Source: Mesorhizobium sp. AR10
Lineage (GTDB): Bacteria; Pseudomonadota; Alphaproteobacteria; Rhizobiales; Rhizobiaceae
Direction: 5' to 3'
Length of the DNA: 64,000 nt
NCBI RefSeq assembly: GCF_024746795.1
Contig: NZ_CP080524.1
Coordinates: forward strand, 4,442,001 to 4,506,000
In this document: one piece after another, positions 9,310-19,592 of the stretch
Layout: each line of letters begins with the position of its first letter
How positions within the stretch are numbered: position 1 is the stretch's first letter
Made by a program: the position numbers and the translations under genes
The notes under the pieces: generated by a model
Told to the model about the DNA's origin: nothing
The model's database searches: none
What the model saw: the letters and a program-made list of their open reading frames with translations, nothing else

Positions 9310-9359
9310 GATGCATGACCCCGAAAACCGGTTTCGGTTTTCGTAAAGGATCATGCATC
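9310..9359. repeat. Intergenic palindromic repeat, GATGCATGA...TCATGCATC type
   Basis: Nested palindrome: outer arms GATGCATGA (9310-9318) and TCATGCATC (9351-9359), inner arms CGAAAACCG (9322-9330) and CGGTTTTCG (9335-9343). It resembles the short palindromes with GATCATGC ends and CGAAAACCGG cores that are dispersed in Rhizobiales genomes. No coding potential. Confidence 0.75.
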
Positions 9360-9370
9360 GACTCCAAGCG

Positions 9371-9414
9371 TTAGAGCGTCCTTTGCGCGTCCAAGAGGAC
9401 GCGCGGCGCTCTAA
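9371..9414. repeat. TTAGAGC...GCTCTAA palindromic repeat overlapping the lon stop
   Basis: Palindrome with outer arms TTAGAGCG/GCGCTCTAA and inner arms GCGCGTCC/GGACGCGC around the loop AAGA. Its right end contains the stop codon of lon (9411-9413). It sits 11 bases from the previous palindrome, so the two may form one composite element. Confidence 0.7.
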
Positions 9415-11822
9415 TGCGCAAGCGTCTTTCCGGCATCATCCCCGTTGTCAGCCGAGGCCGGCGGATTGACCGGCTCGACCCACTCGATCGGGTCCGGCAT
9501 ACGCACCAGCGCGTGGCGCAGCACCTCGCCGACCCGTGAGACCGGAATGATCTCCATGCCGTTCTTCACATTGTCCGGAATCTCCGCCAGATCCTTGGCG
9601 TTATCTTCCGGGATCAGCACCTTCTTGATGCCGCCGCGAAGTGCGGCAAGCAGCTTTTCCTTGAGGCCGCCGATCGGCAGCACCCTGCCGCGCAGCGTGA
9701 TCTCGCCGGTCATCGCCACATCCGCCTTGACCGGAATGCCGGTCAGGATGGAGACGATCGCCGTGGCCATCGCCACGCCAGCCGACGGTCCGTCCTTGGG
9801 CGTTGCGCCCTCGGGTACGTGGACGTGGATGTCGCGCTTGTCGAACAGCGGCGGCTCGATGCCGAAATCGACGGCCCGCGAGCGGACATAGGACGCCGCC
9901 GCCGAGATCGATTCCTTCATCACGTCGCGCAGATTGCCGGTCACCGTCATGCGGCCCTTGCCGGGCATCATCACGCCTTCGACCGTCAGCAGCTCGCCGC
10001 CGACTTCCGTCCAGGCGAGACCGGTAACGACGCCGACCTGATCGTCAGCCTCGACCTGACCGAAGCGGAAGCGCGGAACACCAAGGTAATCGGCGAGATT
10101 TTCCGCCGTGATGTTGACCGTCTTCTTCTTGGTCTTCAGGATCTCTGTCACCGCCTTGCGGCCGAGCTTCATCAGCTCGCGCTCCAGGCTTCTGACGCCC
10201 GCTTCACGAGTATAGGTCTGGATGATGCCGCGGATGGCGTCCTCGCCGACGGAGAATTCCTTCGGCTGAAGCGCGTGGTCGCGGGTCACCTTAGGCATCA
10301 GGTGACGCTTGGCGATCTCGATCTTCTCGTCCTCGGTATAGCCGGCGATACGGATGATCTCCATGCGGTCCATCAAGGGCGCAGGGATGTTCAACGTGTT
10401 CGCCGTCGTCACGAACATCACGCTCGACAGGTCGTATTCGACCTCGAGATAGTGGTCCATGAACGTCGAGTTCTGCTCGGGATCGAGCACCTCGAGCAGC
10501 GCCGACGACGGATCGCCGCGGAAATCCTGGCCCATCTTGTCGATTTCATCGAGCAGGAAGAGCGGATTGGACTTCTTCGCCTTCTTCATCGACTGGATGA
10601 CCTTGCCGGGCATCGAGCCGATATAGGTGCGCCGGTGGCCACGGATCTCGGCCTCGTCGCGCACGCCGCCCAGCGCCATGCGGATGAACTCACGGCCGGT
10701 TGCCTTGGCGATCGACTTGCCGAGCGAGGTCTTGCCGACGCCGGGAGGACCGACGAGGCACAGGATCGGCCCCTTCAGCTTCTTCTGGCGGCTCTGCACG
10801 GCGAGATACTCGACGATGCGGTCCTTGACCTTGTCGAGGCCGAAATGGTCGGTGTCGAGCACGTTCTGCGCGAAGGACAGGTCCTGCTTGACCTTGGAGT
10901 TCTTGCCCCACGGTATCGACAGGATCCAGTCGAGATAGTTGCGCACGACGGTCGATTCAGCCGACATCGGCGACATCGTCCGCAGCTTCTTCAGTTCGGC
11001 TTCCGCCTTTTCGCGGGCCTCCTTGGAGAGCTTTGTCTTCTTGATGCGCGCCTCGATCTCGGCGGCCTCGTCGCGGCCGTCCTCGCCCTCGCCGAGCTCC
11101 TTCTGGATCGCCTTCATCTGCTCGTTGAGGTAGTATTCGCGCTGCGTCTTCTCCATCTGGCGCTTGACGCGCGAGCGGATGCGCTTCTCCACCTGCAGGA
11201 CGGAGATTTCGGCTTCCATGAAGCCCATCGCCTTTTCCAGCCGCTCCTTGACCGAGAGCGTGGCCAGCATTTCCTGCTTCTCGGGGATCTTGATGGCAAG
11301 GTGCGACGCGACCGTATCGGCGAGCTTGGAATAGTCGTCGATCTGGCTGGCGGCACCCACCACTTCGGGCGAGATCTTCTTGTTCAGCTTGACGTAGTTC
11401 TCGAAGTCGGTGACGACGGAACGCGCCAGCGCCTCGACCTCGACCTCTTCTTCCTCCGGCTCGACCAGCGCCGCGGCGTGGGCCTCGTGGAAGTCGGGAC
11501 GGTCGGTGAACGAGACGATTTTCGCGCGCGTGGCACCTTCGACCAGCACCTTGACGGTGCCGTCCGGCAGTTTCAGCAATTGCAGCACGTTGGCGAGTGT
11601 GCCGATGTCAAAGATGGCACCGGGCTCGGGATCGTCATCGGCGGCATTCATCTGGGTGGCAAGCAGGATCTGCTTTTCCTGACCCATCACCTCTTCCAGC
11701 GCCTTGATCGATTTCTCACGCCCGACGAAGAGCGGAACGATCATGTGCGGGAACACCACGATGTCGCGCAGCGGGAGGACTGCGAAAACGCCGTCGCTGG
11801 GAGCCTTGGATACTTTGGCCAT
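9411..11822 (-). CDS. lon: ATP-dependent protease La
   Basis: An 803-residue cytoplasmic AAA+ protease degrading misfolded and regulatory proteins. Order: N-terminal substrate domain beginning [19 protein letters not shown], a coiled-coil middle, the ATPase with Walker [10 protein letters not shown] and Walker [11 protein letters not shown], and the C-terminal protease with catalytic Ser in [14 protein letters not shown] and Lys in [16 protein letters not shown] 11822 ([11 protein letters not shown]) is preferred over 11837 because AAAGG lies 7 bases ahead of it. It is followed by its own terminator and then hupB, and preceded by clpX and clpP on the same strand, a stress-proteolysis cluster common in alphaproteobacteria. 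Confidence 0.98.
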   Translation of the reverse strand: MAKVSKAPSDGVFAVLPLRDIVVFPHMIVPLFVGREKSIKALEEVMGQEKQILLATQMNAADDDPEPGAIFDIGTLANVLQLLKLPDGTVKVLVEGATRAKIVSFTDRPDFHEAHAAALVEPEEEEVEVEALARSVVTDFENYVKLNKKISPEVVGAASQIDDYSKLADTVASHLAIKIPEKQEMLATLSVKERLEKAMGFMEAEISVLQVEKRIRSRVKRQMEKTQREYYLNEQMKAIQKELGEGEDGRDEAAEIEARIKKTKLSKEAREKAEAELKKLRTMSPMSAESTVVRNYLDWILSIPWGKNSKVKQDLSFAQNVLDTDHFGLDKVKDRIVEYLAVQSRQKKLKGPILCLVGPPGVGKTSLGKSIAKATGREFIRMALGGVRDEAEIRGHRRTYIGSMPGKVIQSMKKAKKSNPLFLLDEIDKMGQDFRGDPSSALLEVLDPEQNSTFMDHYLEVEYDLSSVMFVTTANTLNIPAPLMDRMEIIRIAGYTEDEKIEIAKRHLMPKVTRDHALQPKEFSVGEDAIRGIIQTYTREAGVRSLERELMKLGRKAVTEILKTKKKTVNITAENLADYLGVPRFRFGQVEADDQVGVVTGLAWTEVGGELLTVEGVMMPGKGRMTVTGNLRDVMKESISAAASYVRSRAVDFGIEPPLFDKRDIHVHVPEGATPKDGPSAGVAMATAIVSILTGIPVKADVAMTGEITLRGRVLPIGGLKEKLLAALRGGIKKVLIPEDNAKDLAEIPDNVKNGMEIIPVSRVGEVLRHALVRMPDPIEWVEPVNPPASADNGDDAGKTLAH

Positions 11823-12064
11823 TGTCCAACCTTTCATGTCGCGGCCACCAATAGGCCAACCGCGAATCTTATATTAACGACCAAGGGCCGTTCCGCCTAC
11901 CACCGTTTGTGACGGGAGTTTTACAGCACAGAATTCGGCCCCTCGGCCTTCTTTTGTTAGTTGGATGCACGAGGGCCAAAGATCAAGGGTCATCACGATC
12001 CGTTCATCCAATCCATTTCTCTCGACGCGGTCCATCCGCAACAGCAAAGATGGGGTGCAACAGC

Positions 12065-12089
12065 AAAACGGCGCCCTGCGGCGCCGTTT
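12065..12089 (-). terminator. Intrinsic terminator of clpX
   Basis: A perfect 10-bp stem AAACGGCGCC/GGCGCCGTTT with a 4-base loop, reading into TTTT on the minus strand 25 bases after the clpX stop. On the plus strand it could also act, since TTTC follows, but no plus-strand gene ends there. Confidence 0.85.
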
Positions 12090-12113
12090 CAAAAAATCCA
12101 CTGCCGGCTCACG

Positions 12114-13388
12114 TCAGGCGCTGACGTTGCCCTTCTTTTCCTTCTGCTCGGAGTAGATGTAGAGCGGCCGGGCGCTGCCGGTAACCACCTCTTCTGAAAT
12201 AACCACTTCGCGCACGCCTTCCAGCGCCGGAAGCTCGAACATCGTGTCGAGCAGGATCGCTTCCATGATCGAACGCAGGCCGCGAGCGCCGGTCTTGCGC
12301 TCGATGGCGCGCTTGGCAATCGCCGACAGCGCATTCTCGTGGAAGGTCAGGTCGACGTTTTCCATCTCGAACAGCCGCTGATACTGCTTGACCAGCGCGT
12401 TCTTCGGCTCGGTCAGGATCTGGATCAGCGCCGGCTCGTCGAGGTCCTCCAGCGTCGCCAGGACCGGCAGACGGCCGACAAATTCGGGAATGAGACCGAA
12501 TTTCAACAGATCTTCGGGCTCGACCAGGCGGAAAACATCGCCGGTGCGGCGATCCTCGGGCGAAGCGACGATGGCGCCGAAGCCGATCGAGGTCTTTCTG
12601 CCGCGATCCGAGATGATCTTGTCCAGCCCGGCGAAAGCGCCGCCGCAGATAAACAGGATGTTGGCGGTGTCGACCTGCAGGAACTCCTGCTGCGGATGCT
12701 TCCTGCCGCCCTGCGGCGGCACGGAGGCAACCGTGCCTTCCATGATCTTCAGCAAAGCCTGCTGCACGCCCTCGCCCGACACGTCGCGGGTGATCGAGGG
12801 GTTGTCCGACTTGCGCGAAATCTTGTCGATCTCATCGATGTAGACGATGCCGCGCTGGGCGCGCTCGACATTGTAGTCGGCCGACTGAAGCAGCTTCAGG
12901 ATGATGTTTTCGACGTCCTCGCCGACATAACCGGCTTCGGTCAGCGTCGTGGCGTCCGCCATGGTGAACGGCACGTCGATGATGCGGGCCAGCGTCTGCG
13001 CCAGCAGCGTCTTGCCGCAACCCGTCGGGCCGATCAGCAAAATGTTGGACTTGGCCAGCTCGACGTCGTTGTTCTTGCCGGCATGCGCGAGGCGCTTGTA
13101 GTGGTTGTGGACGGCCACCGACAGCACGCGCTTGGCGTAGGGCTGGCCGATGACATAGTCGTCGAGAACCTTGAGGATCTCCTGCGGTGTCGGCACGCCT
13201 TCGCGAGACTTCACCATCGAGGTCTTGTTCTCCTCGCGGATGATGTCCATACACAGCTCGACGCATTCGTCGCAGATGAAGACCGTCGGACCGGCGATCA
13301 GCTTGCGCACTTCGTGCTGGCTTTTGCCGCAAAACGAGCAATAAAGCGTGTTCTTGGAATCACCGCTATTGTTGCCGACCTTGCTCAT
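12114..13388 (-). CDS. clpX: ATP-dependent Clp protease ATP-binding subunit ClpX
   Basis: A 424-residue AAA+ unfoldase that feeds tagged substrates to ClpP; in alphaproteobacteria it degrades cell-cycle regulators. The N-terminal zinc-binding domain has C17, C20, C39 and C42; then come Walker A GPTGCGKT, Walker [11 protein letters not shown], the IGF-type ClpP-docking loop region (TSIGFGAIV) and the sensor-2 GARGLR motif. ATG 13388 is preferred to 13394 because AAAGGA is then 8 bases upstream. clpP lies upstream on the same strand, separated by 317 bases. Confidence 0.98.
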   Translation of the reverse strand: MSKVGNNSGDSKNTLYCSFCGKSQHEVRKLIAGPTVFICDECVELCMDIIREENKTSMVKSREGVPTPQEILKVLDDYVIGQPYAKRVLSVAVHNHYKRLAHAGKNNDVELAKSNILLIGPTGCGKTLLAQTLARIIDVPFTMADATTLTEAGYVGEDVENIILKLLQSADYNVERAQRGIVYIDEIDKISRKSDNPSITRDVSGEGVQQALLKIMEGTVASVPPQGGRKHPQQEFLQVDTANILFICGGAFAGLDKIISDRGRKTSIGFGAIVASPEDRRTGDVFRLVEPEDLLKFGLIPEFVGRLPVLATLEDLDEPALIQILTEPKNALVKQYQRLFEMENVDLTFHENALSAIAKRAIERKTGARGLRSIMEAILLDTMFELPALEGVREVVISEEVVTGSARPLYIYSEQKEKKGNVSA

Positions 13389-13705
13389 TTTCATGTCCTT
13401 TCATAGCCGCCCGCCGATGGTCTGGCTGAAAGGGCGCATATTCAATATATCGCGGGAATTCGCCGCCGCCAGTGTCCCAGCTCACACAACGCATTCCGTA
13501 CGAAACACAAATCAGAAAACGTCGCAATGATTCGCAACAACCCCACCCAACGCTAAGCCGTCGAAACTCAACATAGCCTTAACGTAGGCAATCGTAGCCG
13601 TCGAGGGAACAGCCAATTGTGGCCGAAATGCCGCAAGCCGCGCCAAAAGCGCTGGATACGCCCTTCCGCGATCCGGGATACCGCCATCCAACTGCCACTT
13701 GGCGC
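13389..13705 (-). other. clpP-clpX intergenic region
   Basis: 317 bases without a supported gene. It should hold the clpX promoter; an AT-rich stretch (ATATATTGAATAT on the minus strand, about 13438-13450) lies roughly 55 bases ahead of clpX, but I cannot assign a -35 with confidence. No intrinsic terminator for clpP is obvious, so read-through into clpX is possible. Confidence 0.5.
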
Positions 13706-14335
13706 TTATGCGGCAACACCTTCGACCGGCTCGCGCGACGAAATGACCTTGTCGATGAGACCGAAATCCCTGGCTTCGTCGGAGGTCATGAAGTGGTCGC
13801 GGTCGAGCGTTTTCTCGATTTCCTCGTAGGTTTTGCCGGTGTGCTTGACGTAGACCTCGTTGAGACGGCGCTTCAGCTTGATGATGTCCTGGGCATGGCG
13901 CTCGATGTCGGAAGCCTGGCCCTGGAAGCCGCCGGAAGGCTGGTGAACCATGATGCGGGCATTCGGCGTGGCAAAGCGCATGTCCTTGTGGCCGGCGCAA
14001 AGCAACAGCGAGCCCATCGAGGCCGCCTGGCCGATGCACAGCGTCGATACCGCCGGCTTGATGAACTGCATGGTGTCGTAAATCGCCATGCCGGAGGTGA
14101 CCACGCCACCCGGAGAATTGATGTAGAGGTTGATTTCCTTCTTCGGATTCTCCGCCTCGAGGAACAGGAGCTGCGCGCAGACCAGCGTCGCCATGCCGTC
14201 CTCGACCGGACCGGTGATGAAAATGATGCGCTCTTTCAGCAATCGCGAGAAAATGTCGTAGGCCCGCTCGCCGCGATTGGTCTGTTCGACCACCATCGGA
14301 ACGAGGTTCATGTAGGTTTCGACGGGGTTCTTCAT
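13706..14335 (-). CDS. clpP: ATP-dependent Clp protease proteolytic subunit
   Basis: A 209-residue serine peptidase forming the tetradecameric Clp chamber. The catalytic triad is S106 in [12 protein letters not shown]131 in IMVHQPSGG and D180 in LDRDHFMT. The region [19 protein letters not shown] is the oxyanion-hole segment. Length and sequence fit the main housekeeping ClpP of Rhizobiales. AAGGGAT precedes ATG 14335. Its ATPase partner clpX lies downstream. Confidence 0.98.
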   Translation of the reverse strand: MKNPVETYMNLVPMVVEQTNRGERAYDIFSRLLKERIIFITGPVEDGMATLVCAQLLFLEAENPKKEINLYINSPGGVVTSGMAIYDTMQFIKPAVSTLCIGQAASMGSLLLCAGHKDMRFATPNARIMVHQPSGGFQGQASDIERHAQDIIKLKRRLNEVYVKHTGKTYEEIEKTLDRDHFMTSDEARDFGLIDKVISSREPVEGVAA

Positions 14336-14676
14336 GGACTATCCCTTACTGAAGGTGGGATTCCGGCGCCGGGCGATGTTAGCAAGTCGGGCAGAATCGG
14401 TTCTGGATCGTTGTTCTTGTAAATAGGATGCCGGCTCACCCTTGCGCAAGGCCGACCGGCCTAGCCATCCGGTTAAGTCAAATCAAGGTTGCGGCGCAAG
14501 TATCTGTCCGATGCCTTATCATCGTCGCTGCCACCCCGTCGAGCGGTCGTTGCTGTGTAGGAGTTTCTTAACCGCGTCGCTTAACGAAATCCGGCGAATC
14601 CGCTTTTCGCCGGCCCGGCTTCCCCTACAATTCACCGTTGAGCTTGCGTTTGAAGTCCAAAACAGGGGGAGTTACG
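14336..14676 (+). other. Intergenic region between clpP and a secreted protein gene
   Basis: 341 bases between divergent genes, with no convincing open frame. It must contain promoters for both. A hairpin CCGGCGAA/TTCGCCGG with a 7-base loop lies near 14591-14613, about 65 bases ahead of the plus-strand gene. AT-rich TTTCTTAACC and GCTTAACGAA segments sit just before it. Confidence 0.4.
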
Positions 14677-15267
14677 ATGTTCAGGAAAACGTCTTCCTTC
14701 GCCATCGCCGCGCTGACTGTTCTGGGCACGGTGTCCGAAACGGCTGCGGGCGGCCGCGCCGTCGAATGCTACGAACCGGTCAACACTCCCGCCACTTACG
14801 AAACCGTCTACGAAAACGTGCTCGTCAGTCCGGCCGGCCAGCAGGTGCACACCATTGCAGCCATCTATGGAACGCGCGAGCGGGTGGTGCAGATCGCGCC
14901 GGCGCGCGTCAGCTACGAGATCGTGCCTGCCATCACCCGCACCATCTATCGCACGGTGAGGGTCGATGACGGCGGCTATTCCTGGGAATGGCGCATCATC
15001 CATGGCCGCAGGGTGCTGTGCAAGATCAGGCACCGAGCGCGTTATGAACGCGTGGCCGAAACAATGGTGGTGCAACAGGAACGCCGGCGGCGCGTGGTGC
15101 ATCCGGCCGAGTATGAGAGCATCGCCGAAGAGCTTGTCGTGCAGCCCGAGCAACGGCACATCATCGACGTTCCCGCCTCCTACCAGACGGTGGCGCGCCG
15201 GGTGCTGGTCCGGGAAGGCTCAACCGACTGGCGGCGCGTGCATATTCCGAGGCACTGCCGGTATTAG
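14677..15267 (+). CDS. Exported protein with imperfect tandem repeats
   Basis: A 196-residue protein of unknown function. A signal peptide covers about residues 1-24 (FAIAALTVLGTVSETAAG). The mature part contains imperfect 22-23-residue repeats of the form PAxYExVxExxVVxPExxR: PATYETVYENVLVSP, ARYERVAETMVVQQE, PAEYESIAEELVVQPE and PASYQTVARRVLVREG, suggesting a beta-rich surface or periplasmic repeat protein. Similar YxTVxxxVLVxPA repeats occur in some proteobacterial envelope proteins. ATG 14677 follows AGGGGGAG. Convergent with the FAD oxidoreductase gene. Confidence 0.8.
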   Translation: MFRKTSSFAIAALTVLGTVSETAAGGRAVECYEPVNTPATYETVYENVLVSPAGQQVHTIAAIYGTRERVVQIAPARVSYEIVPAITRTIYRTVRVDDGGYSWEWRIIHGRRVLCKIRHRARYERVAETMVVQQERRRRVVHPAEYESIAEELVVQPEQRHIIDVPASYQTVARRVLVREGSTDWRRVHIPRHCRY

Positions 15268-15275
15268 AGCCGCTC

Positions 15276-16382
15276 TCAGACCACCTCGGCCCGCAGCCAC
15301 TTGTTGAGGCCGCCGACATCGCTGTTGCCGATGCAAGCTGCGACGCGCCGCCCCACCGCCGCGCCGAACTTGTAGCCATGGCCGGAACAGGCCGAGACGA
15401 TCAGGCACTTGCCCTTCTCATGCACGAAGAACTTCTCGTCGTCGGTGAAGGTGTAGGCGCAGGTGACGACCTCGGTCACCTCATATTCGGCGATGCGGGC
15501 GATCGGCGGTGAGAACAGGTCGCGGATCGCCTCGCCCTCACCTGGCACCGGCTGGCGGTTCCAGTCGGCGTCGCTGGTCGGCACCCTGTGCAACCCTGAG
15601 CCGAATTTCATGCCGGCGCCGCCGGAGGGCGGGATCACATAGCCGTCGACCGTGCCGCCGATATCAAGGATCACCGGTGCGGTCTGCCATGCCGCTTTCA
15701 GGTCGGCCGGCGGTTCGACATAGGCGAGCGCCGTGCGAAAAGTCTTCAATTCGCCGCCCAGTTCCGGAAACAACTTCAGCACCCAGGCGCCGGCAGTGAC
15801 GACGATGCGGTCGGCCTGCATCGTCTCACCGCTCTCAAGCACGATGCGCCCGGCCTCGGCGTCGACCTCGATCACCCTGCTGTTTTCGTAGACATTGGCG
15901 CCGTTGGCGCGCAGCCATTTTGCCAGCCCCGCCGCAATCTTGCGGCAATGCAGCGCGCCGCCCTCCGTCGAAAAATAGGCATAGCGGAACGAACCAGTCT
16001 CCAGGAAAGGCCAGCGCTCGACGGCAGCATCCGGCTCCAGCAGGTCAAACGGATAGTTCCCTTCCTCCAAGCCTTGGCGGTATTCCTCGGCCTCGTCTCC
16101 CGGCTCACGTGAAATGCAGAGGAACCCGCGCGCATCGAGATGGCTTTCGCCAAGATCGGCCCACATCTCGTCCCATGCCTCATAGGCTTCGGTGATCAGC
16201 CGGCCATAGCCAGTTCCAGCCCGGTAGGCGCGGCGGATGACACGGTGATGATCGCCCGAGGCAGCAAGCGGATTGGGGATCGGACCTTGCTCGACGATCG
16301 AGACAAGGTGCCCGGCCTTGACCAGCGACCACGCCGTCGAAAGCCCCGCAATGCCCGCACCGACCACGATCACATTCATCAA
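15276..16382 (-). CDS. FAD-dependent oxidoreductase (D-amino-acid/sarcosine oxidase family)
   Basis: A 368-residue flavoenzyme of the DAO superfamily. The N-terminal Rossmann motif VGAGIAGLSTAWSLVKAG binds FAD, the next beta strand ends in E (VSIVEQG), and the C-terminal SACSGHGYKFGAAVGRRVA is the flavin-contacting segment typical of monomeric sarcosine oxidase/N-methyltryptophan oxidase relatives. It probably oxidises a secondary or N-methyl amine, but substrate cannot be read from sequence. Start is either of two adjacent ATGs (16382 or 16379). Divergent from the P450 gene, 102 bases away. Confidence 0.87.
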   Translation of the reverse strand: MMNVIVVGAGIAGLSTAWSLVKAGHLVSIVEQGPIPNPLAASGDHHRVIRRAYRAGTGYGRLITEAYEAWDEMWADLGESHLDARGFLCISREPGDEAEEYRQGLEEGNYPFDLLEPDAAVERWPFLETGSFRYAYFSTEGGALHCRKIAAGLAKWLRANGANVYENSRVIEVDAEAGRIVLESGETMQADRIVVTAGAWVLKLFPELGGELKTFRTALAYVEPPADLKAAWQTAPVILDIGGTVDGYVIPPSGGAGMKFGSGLHRVPTSDADWNRQPVPGEGEAIRDLFSPPIARIAEYEVTEVVTCAYTFTDDEKFFVHEKGKCLIVSACSGHGYKFGAAVGRRVAACIGNSDVGGLNKWLRAEVV

Positions 16383-16484
16383 AACCGTCTTTCCGCAGCC
16401 GCGTCGGCTGGCTCAACTCATTGGGCAATCGGGCGCCAACATACGGTCTGGCGCCTCTCTGGCAAGCCGCGCTAATGATCCAGG

Positions 16485-17734
16485 ATGACCAATTTGATCC
16501 CGCCACCTTACCTGGTGTTTGATCCAGTCCGCCGCCATGTGCGACTGGACCCACATGAGCCGGCTTTTTTCCAGAACCCCTATGAGGCCTATGCCTTCAT
16601 GCACGGCATATCGAACGCCTTCTTCTGGGAAGAGTTCGGCTTCTGGTGCTTTGGCGGCTTCGACGACGTCAACAGGCTGTTGCGCGACCGCCGCTTCGGC
16701 CGCCAGAACCCGGCCGGAATCCCCGACAGCCGCGGCATCGGTCAGGACCGCACGCATCTCAGCGCCTTCGACGGTATCGAGGCCATTCGATGCTGGAGCT
16801 CGAGCCGCCGGTGCACACCAGACTCCGAACACTGGTCAACCGCGCTTTTGTCTCGCGCCAGGTCGAGCGGCTGCGGCCGCGTGTCGAGGCGCTCGCCAAC
16901 GAATTGATCGATCGTTTCGAAAAGGGCCAGGTCGATCTGCTGCCGGCTTTCGCGGCTTCCTTGCCGATCACCATCATTGCCGAGATGCTGGGCGTGCCGG
17001 TCGAGATGGGGCCGCAATTGCTCGACTGGTCGCATCAGATGGTTGCCATGTACATGCATGGCCGCACGCGCGAGACGGAGGAGACGGCCAATCGCGCCGC
17101 CCGCGATTTTTCCGATTTCCTGCGCAGCTATGTCACTGTACGGCGCAAAAATCCCGGCGAGGATCTGTTGTCGCTGCTGATCTCGGCACAGGAGGATGGC
17201 CAAAAACTCTCGGAGGACGAACTGGTGTCCTCCGCCATCCTGCTGCTTAACGCCGGCCATGAAGCGACCGTCCACCAGACCGGCAATGCCGTGCGCTCGA
17301 TTCTCGCGCAAGGCGGTGACCCCAACCGCTTCTTCACATCGCCGGAAGCGACCGCGGCAACAGTCGAGGAGTGCCTGCGTTTCGATGCCCCACTGCATAT
17401 GTTCCTACGCTATGCCTATGACGAGATCGAGGTTGGACCCGGGATTGTCCTGAAACCCGGCGAAAAGATCGCATTGCTGCTCGGCATGGCCAATCATGAC
17501 CCGCTTGCCTTTGCCGAGCCCTCCGCGTTCAGGCCTGACCGAACGGACCAAAAGAACGTGTCGTTCGGCGCCGGTATCCATTTCTGCATCGGTGCGCCGC
17601 TCGCCCGGCTCGAATTGCAGGTGTCGCTGAAGACCCTGTTCATGCGGCAGCCGCGACTGCATCTTGCCGAACAGCCGCGCTTCCGCGACACTTATCATTT
17701 CCATGGGCTGGAAACGCTCGCCGTCAGTTTTTGA
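16485..17734 (+). pseudogene. Cytochrome P450, frameshifted
   Basis: Two overlapping frames together make one P450 of about 417 residues. The first frame (16485-16784) begins MTNLIPPPYLVFDP and reads to FDGIEA; the second continues HSMLELEPPVHTRLR from 16784 to the end. Adding one C in the CC run at 16783-16784 would restore GAG GCC CAT TCG ATG and a single protein. The downstream part has the I-helix NAGHEATVH, the ExxR motif EECLR, and the heme-binding loop FGAGIHFCIGAPLAR with its Cys. All conserved parts are intact, so this is either a recent inactivation or a sequencing error. ATG 16485 has a poor ribosome site. Confidence 0.88.
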
Positions 17735-17757
17735 AAGGGCGAGCCTGGGGCTGCGAC

Positions 17758-18819
17758 ATGAGATGGTTTTCGATGCGGGCGGCGGCGTTCGCCCTGGCAC
17801 TGGCATGCGGTAGCACCGCCGGCGCGTTCGCTCAGCAACAAAACATCCAGCAGGAAAACAGCGATGCCGTGGCCCGCGCGCTGGCAGGCGGTCTGCTCGA
17901 ACGCCAGACTGGCGCGCCTGTGCCCGCAGACAGGTTCTGGGCGTATGAGGTCGATTTCAACCTCGACGGATTCTCCGAAATCTACGTCTATGTCACAGAT
18001 CCGGCCTGCGACGGGGTGACGTGCGGGCTTTTCCTTTTCGTGCTGGAAGGCGACAGCTACCGCGAGGTTCTCGGCGATATTCCAGGTGCAAGGCTCACGC
18101 CTCCAGACAGGATCAGGCTCGCCGCTTTCAAACGGAACGACTTCATCGACCTGCAACTCGACCAGAAGCTGTTTGGCTGGACGGGCGACCGCTATGCTGA
18201 AGTGTCGACCTTCCCCGCTACGTCGCTCGACGGTGGTTCCTTCATCGCTGCCTGTCAGAAAAGCAAGTCGAACGAACAGCCAGAAGAGGGCGAGGCCGAA
18301 CGGGTGGCCAGCGAATGCCAGTGCCAGTTCAACCGCTTTCAGGCGATCGGCTTCACGCAGGCAGACCTCGACCAGTATGCCGCCTATTTGGGCGAGAACT
18401 TCGACTATCCCACAGGCGACAAGGAGAAAGCCTGGCAGGCCGTGATCAAGAACGCGCAGGACGTGGCGACCGGCTGCGATGTCGCCAGCGGCAAGAGCCA
18501 GTGGCAACCGGCCTACTTCAACCATGGCGACCAGCCACAAGAGAAGCTCGATTTCGCTGGCTTTGTCGAAGCCTGCCCCGGCCAGGATTTCATCCTGACC
18601 AACCGCAAGATCGGCTCGCCGGACCGCGCGCTCGGGCTTTGTGGCTGCCTTGCCCGTGAAATGCCGACCCATGGCGTCACGCAGACAGGGCTGGATCTTC
18701 TGGCGCAGTATTATCGCAACGAGATTTCCGATGCCGATATCGATGCCCAGGATGCCGAACTGCTGACGGCTCACGACAAGGTTTCTGAAGCGTGCCTCGG
18801 CCTGTTTCCGGCCAGATAG
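17758..18819 (+). CDS. Exported Cys-rich protein of unknown function
   Basis: A 353-residue protein not recognised. A signal peptide spans about residues 1-25 (AAAFALALACGSTAGAFAQ). The mature chain has ten cysteines, many in pairs (CDGVTC, CQC, CGC), suggesting disulfides in the periplasm. The segment FNLDGFSEIYVYVTDPACDG resembles a DxNxDG-type calcium or repeat loop. ATG 17758 is chosen; the TTG at 17731 lies before the signal peptide and is unlikely. It follows the P450 by 23 bases and may share its transcript. Confidence 0.78.
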   Translation: MRWFSMRAAAFALALACGSTAGAFAQQQNIQQENSDAVARALAGGLLERQTGAPVPADRFWAYEVDFNLDGFSEIYVYVTDPACDGVTCGLFLFVLEGDSYREVLGDIPGARLTPPDRIRLAAFKRNDFIDLQLDQKLFGWTGDRYAEVSTFPATSLDGGSFIAACQKSKSNEQPEEGEAERVASECQCQFNRFQAIGFTQADLDQYAAYLGENFDYPTGDKEKAWQAVIKNAQDVATGCDVASGKSQWQPAYFNHGDQPQEKLDFAGFVEACPGQDFILTNRKIGSPDRALGLCGCLAREMPTHGVTQTGLDLLAQYYRNEISDADIDAQDAELLTAHDKVSEACLGLFPAR

Positions 18820-18864
18820 GCGCGGACAGAATTCAACGATGGCCTATTGCAGGGCTGGGACGGC

Positions 18865-19582
18865 ATGACCGAAACGATGACATTCGCTTTTTTGCAGGAG
18901 CCGCCCTTCTGTTTTACCGACGCATCCGGAAATCTCTCAGGTTGCGACGCCACACTCGCGCAAAAGGTCTACCAGGCGCTGGGGCTGGAAGCGTTTTCGC
19001 CCATCGAGACCGAATTCGCCAAATTGCTTCCCGGATTGGTCGAAGGCCGGTGGGATATGACCACCGGTCTGTTCATTTCGGACGAACGCAAGAAGCTTGT
19101 CGACTTCACGCGGCCGATCTGGGTGCTGCAGGACGGGTTGCTGGTTGCCAAAGGCAATCCGCGCGAAATCCGGGGCTATCGTTCCATCGCCGGCGACCAG
19201 GCAGCCTTGATCGGCGTCATATCAGGCCAGGTTCAACATCAGACAGCCTTGCAAAATGGCGTTCCGCCCGAGCGGATAAGGATACTCGCCACGCAAGCGG
19301 AGGCGGCGGAGGCCGTCGCTGCCGGCGTGGTTCATGCCTATGCGAGTGTCGCCCTGGCCCATCGCGGCTATCTGAGCCGGCGACCCGATGCGCTTCTTGC
19401 AGTCGTCGATGTTCCGACAGCCGAAAAACAGCCGGCCGCCGGCTTTCGCTCTCGCCAAGGGCAAAACGGCCCTGCGCCAGCGCGTCGATGCATGCCTCAA
19501 TGATTTGCTAGGAAGCGCCTGGCATCGGGAGATGATGCGCGGCTACGGGTTTTCCGATGCCCACATCGATCAGCTTCTGTGA
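18865..19582 (+). pseudogene. Solute-binding family 3-like protein, frameshifted, no signal peptide
   Basis: The first frame (from ATG 18865) reads MTETMTFAFLQEPPFCF and carries family-3 solute-binding features: GCDATLAQKVYQALGL, FAKLLPGLVEGRWDMTTGLF, DERKKLVDFTRPIWV. After about residue 192 it loses homology; the +1 frame then continues FALAKGKTALRQRVDACLND to a stop at 19582, as expected for the family's C-terminus. Removing one T from the TTT run at 19444-19446 would join them into about 238 residues. No signal sequence is visible, so the protein would be cytoplasmic unless the true start is upstream. Second single-base frameshift in 3 kb. Confidence 0.8.
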
Positions 19583-19592
19583 GATCTGGCTT

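Noticed and set aside
9819..11912. 697-codon open frame opposite lon
   Set aside because: Antisense shadow of lon; His/Arg/Leu-rich composition typical of such shadows.
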